From the NCBI GenBank assembly GCA_958438185.1, contig CAUBQU010000116.1, positions 1 to 5,166 on the forward strand: a DNA stretch of 5,166 bases, read 5' to 3'. How positions within the stretch are numbered: the stretch's first letter is position 1; each line of letters starts with the position of its first letter. Below, piece by piece: positions 1 to 5,166 of the stretch. The position numbers and the translations under genes were made by a program. The notes beneath the pieces were generated by a model. The model did not search any database. It was not told the origin of the DNA and saw nothing but the letters and a program-made list of their open reading frames with translations. The DNA comes from an uncultured Oscillospiraceae bacterium. Its GTDB lineage: Bacteria > Bacillota > Clostridia > Oscillospirales > Oscillospiraceae.

Positions 1-42
1 GCTCTGGGCGCGCAGCTGGGCGCGCTGTTTACTTGTCAGCAT
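1..42 (-). CDS. yhbY: YhbY-like (CRS1/YhbY domain) RNA-binding protein, N-terminal fragment cut by the window edge
   Basis: Only the first 14 codons are present, reading MLTSKQRAQLRAQS. The opening MLTxKQRxxLR is the characteristic start of bacterial YhbY proteins, small single-domain CRS1-YhbY (CRM) proteins of roughly 100 residues that bind RNA and associate with pre-50S ribosomal particles. The ATG at 42-40 lies 7 nt after a strong AAAAGGAG ribosome binding site, and its frame differs from that of rdgB. The gene starts inside rdgB and overlaps its last codons and stop by 14 nt, which suggests translational coupling. Its position directly after rdgB and ftsY matches the order I recall for Clostridia, where yhbY is often followed by nadD. 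The fragment is too short to show the RNA-binding GxxG loop, so the call rests on the N-terminal motif, the ribosome binding site and context. Confidence 0.78.
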   Translation of the reverse strand, partial: MLTSKQRAQLRAQS

Positions 43-637
43 ATGGAAGCTCCTTTTGCAGTTGTTTCATAAATTCTTGGATGGCCCGGCCCCGGTGGGA
101 GAGGGCGTTTTTCGTCGCTGCGTCCAGCTGGGCAAACGTTTTGCCCTGGGACGGGATGTAAAACAGCGGGTCGTAGCCAAAGCCCGCCTCGCCGCAAAGG
201 GCCCGGGTGATGACGCCGGGGCACGCGCCCTCGGCCTCGATCCGCCTGCCATCCGGCAGGGCGCAGCACAGGGCGCAGACGAAGCGGGCGGTGCGCGCTT
301 CGTCGGGGACGCCTTCCAGGGCGGCGAGTAATTTCTTGTTGCGGTCGGCGTCCGTCTTGCAATCCGGGGCGCCGTAGCGGGCGGAGTAGACGCCGGGGGC
401 GCCGCCCAGGGCATCGACCATCAGGCCGGAGTCGTCGGCGATGGCGGCAAGGCCGGTGGCGCGCAAGGCCGCGTCCGCTTTCAGGCGGGCGTTTTCGGCG
501 AACGTCGCCCCCGTCTCGTCGACGTCGATTTGAACGCCCAGGTCCCGCTGGAGCAGCAGCTCCACGCCATAGGGCGCGAGGACTTCCTGCAGCTCCCGCT
601 GCTTATGGACATTCTGGCTTGCCAGGACAAATTTCAT
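29..637 (-). CDS. rdgB: XTP/dITP diphosphatase (non-canonical purine NTP pyrophosphatase, RdgB/HAM1 family)
   Basis: This 202-residue enzyme hydrolyses ITP, dITP and XTP to the monophosphate and pyrophosphate, keeping deaminated purines out of DNA and RNA; it is cytosolic. Length is normal for the family. Visible motifs are the N-terminal substrate loop SxNxxK (S7, N9, K12), ETG with FxENAxxKA (41-54), the catalytic ADDSGL (67-72, acidic D68/D69), GAPGVYSARY (79-88), GFGYDPLF (152-159), and K176-N177 with SHRGRA (180-185) near the C-terminus. I chose the ATG at 637-635 because family proteins begin MK(I/F)VLAS and a GGGGAG ribosome binding site lies 8 nt upstream. A GTG at 664 would add nine residues (MSPGRGEAG) unlike the family. 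It follows ftsY after 23 nt and overlaps yhbY by 14 nt. The stop is TAA. The middle is cysteine-rich (C93, C121, C124, C125, C139, C148). Confidence 0.96.
   Translation of the reverse strand: MKFVLASQNVHKQRELQEVLAPYGVELLLQRDLGVQIDVDETGATFAENARLKADAALRATGLAAIADDSGLMVDALGGAPGVYSARYGAPDCKTDADRNKKLLAALEGVPDEARTARFVCALCCALPDGRRIEAEGACPGVITRALCGEAGFGYDPLFYIPSQGKTFAQLDAATKNALSHRGRAIQEFMKQLQKELPYADK
50..57 (-). promoter_or_regulatory. Ribosome binding site of yhbY
   Basis: On the minus strand this reads AAAAGGAG, followed by a 7-nt spacer and the ATG at 42-40. It lies within the rdgB coding region, about 20 nt before the rdgB stop, so ribosomes finishing rdgB pass over it. Its strength and spacing are the main evidence that a new gene begins at 42. 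Confidence 0.8.
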
Positions 638-645
638 ACCTGCTT

Positions 646-656
646 CTCCCCTCCCC
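646..656 (-). promoter_or_regulatory. Ribosome binding site deciding the rdgB start
   Basis: The minus strand reads GGGGAGGGGAG in the short ftsY-rdgB gap, ending 8 nt before the ATG at 637-635. It could not serve the alternative GTG at 664-662, because it lies downstream of that codon. It therefore supports the shorter, 202-residue form of RdgB. Confidence 0.75.
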
Positions 657-660
657 GGGC

Positions 661-1563
661 TCACAGCAGCGCCTGGACAAAGTCGGCGCTCTGGAAGGGC
701 ATGAGATCGTCGATCTGCTCGCCGACGCCGATGAGCTTGACGGGAATTTGCAGCGTGTCCGCCACGGCGATGACGATGCCGCCCTTGGCGGTGCCGTCCA
801 GCTTCGTCAGGACGATGCCGGTGACATCGGCGACCTCGCTGAATTGCTTGGCCTGGAGCAGGCCGTTCTGCCCCGTCGTCCCGTCCAGGACCAGGAGCGT
901 CTCGCGGCTGGCGTCGGGCAGCTCCCGGGCGATGATCTTAGCGATCTTCTGCAGCTCGTTCATGAGGTTCTGCTTGTTATGCAAGCGCCCGGCGGTATCG
1001 CAGAGGATGACGTCACAGTGGCGGGCCTTGGCGGCGCAGATGGCGTCGTAGACGACGGAGGCGGGGTCGGCCCCCTCGCCCTGGCGGATCAGCTCGACCT
1101 GGGCGCGCTTGGCCCAGATCTCCAGCTGCTCGGCGGCGGCGGCGCGGAAGGTATCGGCGGCGCAGAGGAGGACCTTCTTCCCCTGCTGCTGCAGCTGGTG
1201 GGCCAGCTTGCCGATCGTCGTCGTCTTGCCAACGCCGTTGACGCCGATCATCAAGATAATCGACGGCTGGGTCTCGAGGTTCAGGTTCAGATCGCCGACT
1301 TCCAGCATCTCCGTCAAAATTTCCCGGAGGGCGGCTTTGACGTCCTCGGCGGATTTCAGGCGCTCGGCCTTGACCCGGGCCCGGAGGGCGTCGACGGCTT
1401 TGACAGCGGTGTTCACCCCCAGGTCGCCGAGGATGAGGCATTCTTCCAGCTCGTCGTAAAAATCGTCGTCAATTTCCGAGAAGGAGAAGACGCTGCCGAG
1501 GCTCGAGGCCATTGCTTTGCGGGTCTTCGTCAGGCCCGATTTGATTTTGTCAAAAAATCCCAT
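661..1563 (-). CDS. ftsY: Signal recognition particle receptor FtsY (SRP GTPase)
   Basis: This 300-residue protein is the receptor that docks SRP-ribosome complexes at the membrane and passes nascent membrane proteins to the Sec translocon. It starts with a short amphipathic basic stretch (MGFFDKIKSGLTKTRKAM) that probably touches the membrane, followed by a helical N domain to about residue 90 and the G domain. G-domain motifs are all intact: P-loop GVNGVGKT (107-114), DTFRAAA (137-143, insertion-box region), DTAGR (189-193), TKLDG (253-257, guanine specificity), and GVGE plus DLMPF (279-290). The long acidic A domain of E. coli FtsY is absent, as usual in Firmicutes. The start ATG has a GAGGA ribosome binding site 7 nt upstream that overlaps the smc stop. 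Ffh, its SRP partner, is not in the window. FtsY is told apart from Ffh by the lack of a C-terminal methionine-rich M domain. Confidence 0.97.
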   Translation of the reverse strand: MGFFDKIKSGLTKTRKAMASSLGSVFSFSEIDDDFYDELEECLILGDLGVNTAVKAVDALRARVKAERLKSAEDVKAALREILTEMLEVGDLNLNLETQPSIILMIGVNGVGKTTTIGKLAHQLQQQGKKVLLCAADTFRAAAAEQLEIWAKRAQVELIRQGEGADPASVVYDAICAAKARHCDVILCDTAGRLHNKQNLMNELQKIAKIIARELPDASRETLLVLDGTTGQNGLLQAKQFSEVADVTGIVLTKLDGTAKGGIVIAVADTLQIPVKLIGVGEQIDDLMPFQSADFVQALL

Positions 1564-1570
1564 GGGGTAT

Positions 1571-1575
1571 TCCTC
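1571..1575 (-). promoter_or_regulatory. Ribosome binding site of ftsY, overlapping the smc stop codon
   Basis: The minus strand reads TGAGGAATACCCCATG from 1576. The GAGGA core (1575-1571) shares two bases with the TGA stop of smc and lies 7 nt before the ftsY ATG. This arrangement suggests that ribosomes terminating on smc help start ftsY. Confidence 0.75.
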
Positions 1576-4500
1576 ATTTCTTTTCCAGTTTCAGGATCTG
1601 CTCCATCTGGTTCAGGTCCAGGTGGAGGATCTTCGAAACGCCCTGCTCCTGCATCGTCACGCCGTAGAGGACGTCCGCCGCTTCCATGGTGCCGCGGCGG
1701 TGGGTCACGACGATGAACTGGGTCTTATTGCAGAAGGTGCGCAGGTAGTTGGCGAAGCGCTCGACGTTGCGGTCGTCCAGGGCGGCGTCGATCTCGTCGA
1801 GCATGCAGAACGGCGTCGGGCGGACCTTCAGGATCGCGAAATACAGGGCGATGGCGACGAAGGCTTTTTCGCCGCCGGAGAGCAGCGTGATCGTCTTGAG
1901 CTGCTTGCCGGGGGGCTGGACGTTGATCTCGATGCCGCAGGAAAGGGGCTGGGACGGGTCGTCCAGCGCCAGCGACGCTTTGCCGCCGCCGAACATCTCG
2001 GTGAAGGTCTGGCCGAAGTACGTGTTGATCTTGGCAAACTCCGTCGTGAAGATCTCGGTCATCTGGGTCGTGATGTCCTTGATGACGGCAAGGAGGTCAT
2101 TTTTCGCGTGGACGACGTCGTCGCGCTGCTCAGACAGGTACTGGTAGCGCTCGTTGACGCGGTCAAATTCTTCGACGGCGCCGAGGTTCGGCGTCCCCAA
2201 TTGGCCAAGCTTTCGTTTGAGCTCGGCGATGCGGCGCTGGGCGGTGGCCGTCGATTCGATCTCAGCCCCGGCGTCCGGCGCGGTGGAGCGGGTGAGCTGG
2301 TAGGTGTCCCACAGCTTGTCGATGATCTGCTTCTCTTCCAGCTCGGCGGAGAGCTTTTTCTGCTCTAAGCGGGCGCATTCGCGCTCCATATTTAAAATAT
2401 CCTTGTTTTTCTCCTGGGCGCCGCGCTCGGCCTTCGTCTTCTGCTCCTCCAGGGCTTTGCGGGCCTGCAGTTCGGCCTGCAGGGCCTGGCGGGCGGCGGC
2501 GAGGGCCTCGCCATCTGCGGCATGCTTGGCTTCCAGGTCCGTGCGGGCGGCGTTGTGGGCCTGCAGCTGGGCCTGGTATTGGGAGAGGAGCGCCTCCTTT
2601 TCGGCCCGGTCGCCTTGGAGCTGGGCTTGGAGCTGGGTCAGCTGGGCGATGGCGTCGCGCTGGGTCGTCCCCTCGGCGTCTAAGGCGGAGATGGCGAGCT
2701 TCAGGCGTAAAATTTCGTCGGAGGTCTTGGCGCTCTCATCGCTGGCGGCGGCTTCGTCGGCCCCGGCTTGGGCCAGGTCGGCGGCACCGGCGGCAATCTC
2801 CTGGGAGAGCGCGTCCAGCTGGGCGCGCAGGGCGGCGCATTTGGCGTCGCAGGCATCAAACTGGGTCTGGGCGGCGGCGGCCTCCCGCTGGGCGGAGGCC
2901 ATGGCGGCGGTGATGGCGTCCAGCAGGACCTTGTGCTGCTGCTGCTCGCCGGTCAAGCGGAGGACCTCGTCCTCCTGCTGGCGAAGCTGCCCGCTGGCCG
3001 TCTCGCATTCAAAGGCGGCCTCCTCCGCGGCGCGGATGGCTTCGCGGAGCTGGCGGTCTAAATTCTGCTGATTCGCCGTCATCTCCTCCAGGCGCTGGCG
3101 CAGGCGGGCAAGCTCATTGGCGCGGGTCAGGAAGCCCGCGGACCGGGCGACGGAGCCGCCGGTCATGGAGCCGCCGGCGTTCATGACCTGGCCGTCCAGC
3201 GTCACGATCTTGAAGCGGTGGCGGAAGCGGTTGGCGGCGGCGATGGCGCTGGTGAGGTCCCGCATCACGACGATGCGGCCCAGCAGATAGCGCATGACGC
3301 CGGTAAAGCGCGGGTCAAAGGTGATAAGGTCGGCGGCGATGCCGAGAAACCCCGGGGTCTGGTCCAGCCCCGGCTCCCGGAGGAGATTGCCCTGCATCGT
3401 ATCGACGGGCAAAAACGTCGCGCGGCCGGAATTTTGCCGCTTTAATAGCTGCATGGCGGCCTTGGCGTCTGCCTGGGTGGCGACGAGCATATGCTGCATC
3501 CCGCCGCCGAGGGCGGTCTCGATGGCGACGGTGTAGTCGTCGTCGGTGCGGATGAGCTGGGCGACGGTGCCGTAGACATTGTGCAAAACGCCCTGGTCCC
3601 GCTGGTGCATGACGGTGCGGACGGCTTCGGAGAAACCCTTGTAGGCGCGCTCCATGTCCTCATACAATTTGACCTGGGCCTGGAGCGTGCTGCACTGGAC
3701 GCGCTGGGCGTCAAACTGCTCCTGCAGCTGCTGGCGCTTGGCCTGGCGGCTGGCGCGGCGCATCTCGTAGCCCGCCAGGGCGTTTTTCGTGGCCAGGACC
3801 GCGGCGCGGCCCTTTTCCAGCGCGTCGGCGCAGGCGCTGGCCTGGGCTTGGGCCTGGGCCAGGCGGCTGGCGGCGGCGGCGCTGTCGTCCGCCTGCTGGG
3901 CGCGGGTCTCGGCAAGCTGCTGGCGCTGAGCGTCGGCGGCGTTCAGGTCTGCCTGGAGCCCGGCTTGGCGGGCCTGGCGGTCTGCCTGGGCGGTGCGAAG
4001 GGTCAGGTTCCGCTGGGCAAGGCCCCCGGCGGAGGCGACGGCGGCGGCGTAGCTGGCTTCGGTCTTTTCCAGGGCCTGGCGCTGGGCGTCTGCCTGGGCG
4101 GCCAGGTCTTTTAAATGCTGCTGCCGCTGGGCGATCTGGCTTTCGATCCCCCCCGCCCGGGCTTCGTGGGCAGAAATTTCTTCCGCGATGCGGTCGATAT
4201 TCGATGCCGTATTTTCCGCCTGGCTGCGCAGGACGGAAATTTGCCCCGCCAGCTGCTGGAGGGCCGATTCCTGGGCGCCGACGGCGCCCCGCTGGGCCTC
4301 CAGTGCCAGGTCCCGCTGCTGCAGCGCCTGCTGCAGGGACTCGGCCTTGCGATAGAGGGCGTCCAGCGCGTCGTGCTCCTGGCGGAGGATAAAGTTGGCG
4401 GAGGTGAAGTCCTGCTCGGCCTTGCGGGCCGTGGCGGTCAGCTTATCCAGCTGCTGGAGCCAGAGGGTGACCTGCAGGCCCTTGAGCTCGTCGCGGTAGG

Positions 4501-5149
4501 CGAGGTATTTTTTCGCCTTCTCCGCCTGCTGGCGCAGGGGCTCGACTTGGAGCTCCAGCTCCGTGATCTTATCGCCGATGCGCAGGAGGTTCTCATCCGT
4601 CTTGGCCAGGCGGTGCTCCGTCTCCTCCTTGCGGTGGCGGTATTTGGAGATACCGGCGGCTTCTTCGAAAATTTCGCGGCGGTCGGCGCTTTTCAGGGAG
4701 AGGATCTCGTCGATCCGGCCCTGGCTGATGTTGGAGTAGCCCTCCCGGCCGAGGCCGGTATCCATAAACAGCTCGTTGATATCCCGCAGGCGGGCGGACT
4801 GCTTGTTGATGTAAAATTCGCTCTCACCGGAGCGGTAGTAGCGGCGGGTAATCATGACCTCCCGGGCATCTAACGGCAGGGAGCCATCGGAATTATCCAG
4901 CGTCAGCGTCGCTTCGGCGAAGCCGACCTGGGCGCGCTTTTGGGTGCCGCCGAAGATGACGTCCTCCATCTTCGCGCCCCGGAGGGCCTTGGTGCTCTGC
5001 TCGCCCATGACCCAGCGGATGGCGTCGGAAATATTCGATTTGCCGCTGCCGTTGGGGCCGACGATGGCTGTGATATCGTCGCCAAATTGAATGACGGTTT
5101 TATCGGGGAATGACTTAAAGCCCTGGACTGCTAGGGATCGTAAATACAC
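1574..5149 (-). CDS. smc: Chromosome segregation protein SMC (condensin ATPase)
   Basis: This 1191-residue protein is full length for bacterial Smc (about 1190). Smc dimerises and, with ScpA and ScpB, extrudes DNA loops from ParB-parS sites to organise and separate chromosomes. The N-terminal half-head has MYLRSLAVQGFKSF, Walker A GPNGSGKSN (31-39), arginine finger R57 in ALRGAKMEDVIFGG, and the Q-loop SNISQGRIDEIL (Q143). Coiled-coil arms span roughly 170-510 and 670-1010. The hinge (about 515-670) ends in the conserved glycine stretch GGSMTGGS (659-666). The C-terminal half-head has LLSGGEKAF (signature, from 1089), Walker B MLDEIDAALDD (1116-1126, D1118 and catalytic E1119) and the H-loop VVTHRRGTMEAADVLYG (H1150). 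All ATPase residues are intact. The start is GTG at 5149, chosen for the family-typical N-terminus and a GAGGTG site upstream. Arms are Ala/Gln-rich. scpA and scpB are not in the window. Confidence 0.98.
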   Translation of the reverse strand: MYLRSLAVQGFKSFPDKTVIQFGDDITAIVGPNGSGKSNISDAIRWVMGEQSTKALRGAKMEDVIFGGTQKRAQVGFAEATLTLDNSDGSLPLDAREVMITRRYYRSGESEFYINKQSARLRDINELFMDTGLGREGYSNISQGRIDEILSLKSADRREIFEEAAGISKYRHRKEETEHRLAKTDENLLRIGDKITELELQVEPLRQQAEKAKKYLAYRDELKGLQVTLWLQQLDKLTATARKAEQDFTSANFILRQEHDALDALYRKAESLQQALQQRDLALEAQRGAVGAQESALQQLAGQISVLRSQAENTASNIDRIAEEISAHEARAGGIESQIAQRQQHLKDLAAQADAQRQALEKTEASYAAAVASAGGLAQRNLTLRTAQADRQARQAGLQADLNAADAQRQQLAETRAQQADDSAAAASRLAQAQAQASACADALEKGRAAVLATKNALAGYEMRRASRQAKRQQLQEQFDAQRVQCSTLQAQVKLYEDMERAYKGFSEAVRTVMHQRDQGVLHNVYGTVAQLIRTDDDYTVAIETALGGGMQHMLVATQADAKAAMQLLKRQNSGRATFLPVDTMQGNLLREPGLDQTPGFLGIAADLITFDPRFTGVMRYLLGRIVVMRDLTSAIAAANRFRHRFKIVTLDGQVMNAGGSMTGGSVARSAGFLTRANELARLRQRLEEMTANQQNLDRQLREAIRAAEEAAFECETASGQLRQQEDEVLRLTGEQQQHKVLLDAITAAMASAQREAAAAQTQFDACDAKCAALRAQLDALSQEIAAGAADLAQAGADEAAASDESAKTSDEILRLKLAISALDAEGTTQRDAIAQLTQLQAQLQGDRAEKEALLSQYQAQLQAHNAARTDLEAKHAADGEALAAARQALQAELQARKALEEQKTKAERGAQEKNKDILNMERECARLEQKKLSAELEEKQIIDKLWDTYQLTRSTAPDAGAEIESTATAQRRIAELKRKLGQLGTPNLGAVEEFDRVNERYQYLSEQRDDVVHAKNDLLAVIKDITTQMTEIFTTEFAKINTYFGQTFTEMFGGGKASLALDDPSQPLSCGIEINVQPPGKQLKTITLLSGGEKAFVAIALYFAILKVRPTPFCMLDEIDAALDDRNVERFANYLRTFCNKTQFIVVTHRRGTMEAADVLYGVTMQEQGVSKILHLDLNQMEQILKLEKK
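3839..3859 (-). repeat. Short Ala-Gln dipeptide repeat in the Smc arm
   Basis: Three near-identical 6-nt units (GCCCAG, GCCCAA, GCCCAG) encode AQAQAQA at residues 431-437 of Smc, in the N-terminal coiled-coil arm. It is the clearest case of a low-complexity trend in both arms, where GCC/GCG alanine and CAG glutamine codons recur. It is probably a coding low-complexity tract and not a mobile or regulatory repeat. Confidence 0.5.
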
Positions 5150-5154
5150 GCGTA

Positions 5155-5160
5155 CACCTC
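5155..5160 (-). promoter_or_regulatory. Ribosome binding site of smc
   Basis: The minus strand reads GAGAGGTGTACGC before the GTG start. The GAGGTG core ends 5 nt upstream of the start codon and matches the anti-Shine-Dalgarno end of 16S rRNA. It supports initiation at the GTG at 5149-5147. The internal GTG of the site itself (5157-5155) is out of frame with smc. Only 6 nt of sequence remain to the right, so no promoter can be assessed. Confidence 0.7.
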
Positions 5161-5166
5161 TCCCCC

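Noticed and set aside
1129..1146. GGC/GCG triplet run, considered as a microsatellite
   Set aside because: It encodes the conserved RAAAAEQ of the FtsY insertion-box region, so it is constrained by the protein and not a free repeat.
1564..1573. Possible terminator between smc and ftsY
   Set aside because: The gap is only 10 nt with no inverted repeat or T tract, and it carries the ftsY ribosome binding site. The same reasoning applies to the 23-nt ftsY-rdgB gap at 638-660.
619..1716. 365-codon plus-strand open frame opposite ftsY
   Set aside because: It is the antisense shadow of a GC-rich gene whose codons end mostly in G or C, so stops are rare on the other strand. It is rich in Gly, Leu, Asp and Val with no recognisable motif, and it crosses the ftsY-smc junction, while the minus-strand frame has every FtsY motif.
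1517..2368. 283-codon plus-strand open frame opposite the C-terminal part of smc
   Set aside because: Antisense shadow. Its residues mirror conserved Smc head codons, and it has no motif or convincing ribosome binding site of its own.
2389..2402. AT-rich patch (TATTTAAAATAT) in otherwise GC-rich DNA, possible internal promoter element
   Set aside because: It encodes KDILNM in the Smc C-terminal arm, where Lys, Ile, Leu and Asn codons explain the AT content. There is no matching -35 element at a suitable distance that I can see, and no gene start follows nearby except deep inside smc.
2304..3071. 255-codon plus-strand frame rich in Ser, Ala and Trp
   Set aside because: Its composition is what results when Ala/Gln-rich coiled-coil codons are read on the opposite strand. 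It does not resemble a natural protein.
3442..3915. Minus-strand alternative frame within smc (157 codons, Pro/Arg/Ser-rich)
   Set aside because: Out-of-frame reading of GC-rich codons. The Pro/Arg/Ser composition is typical of such artefacts. The same holds for the alternative minus-strand frames at 36-362, 67-414, 1013-1441, 1828-2037 and 4903-5085.
3491..4873. Two consecutive plus-strand open frames (3491-4114 and 4115-4873) opposite the smc hinge and N-terminal arm
   Set aside because: Both are Gly/Leu-rich shadows of smc. Their abutment reflects one long open antisense frame interrupted by a stop, not a two-gene operon.

Overview
The window is a compact, wholly minus-strand block of bacterial housekeeping genes, read from right to left: smc (complete), ftsY (complete), an rdgB-type XTP/dITP pyrophosphatase gene (complete), and the first 14 codons of a yhbY-like RNA-binding protein gene that runs off the left edge. 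Coding sequence fills almost the whole window. The only non-coding pieces are a 10-nt gap between smc and ftsY, a 23-nt gap between ftsY and rdgB, and 17 nt upstream of smc. rdgB and yhbY overlap by 14 nt. I see no internal promoter, terminator, RNA gene, mobile element, CRISPR array or attachment site.

The gene order smc-ftsY, strong GA-rich ribosome binding sites before every gene, an FtsY without a long acidic N-terminal extension, and Smc rather than MukB all point to a Firmicute. The GC-rich, strongly G/C-ending codon use and the smc-ftsY-rdgB-yhbY order suggest a GC-rich member of the Clostridia, perhaps a gut Oscillospiraceae/Ruminococcaceae lineage. The family-level guess is an inference from memory of such loci and was not tested.

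Layout. 5149-1574: Smc, the chromosome-organising ATPase, with both ATPase half-heads, two Ala/Gln-rich coiled-coil arms and a central hinge. 1563-661: FtsY, the SRP receptor GTPase. Its ribosome binding site overlaps the smc stop codon, so its translation is probably coupled to smc. 637-29: RdgB, which removes deaminated purine nucleotides (ITP, XTP) from the nucleotide pool. 42-1: start of a YhbY/CRS1-type RNA-binding protein linked to ribosome assembly.

The genes are not one biochemical pathway. They are a growth-linked cluster covering chromosome segregation, membrane protein targeting, nucleotide pool cleaning and ribosome maturation, probably transcribed together from a promoter to the right of this window. 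I looked for an undescribed system and found none. The items worth a second look are translation-level details (overlaps, coupling, start choices) and modest sequence variants in Smc and RdgB.
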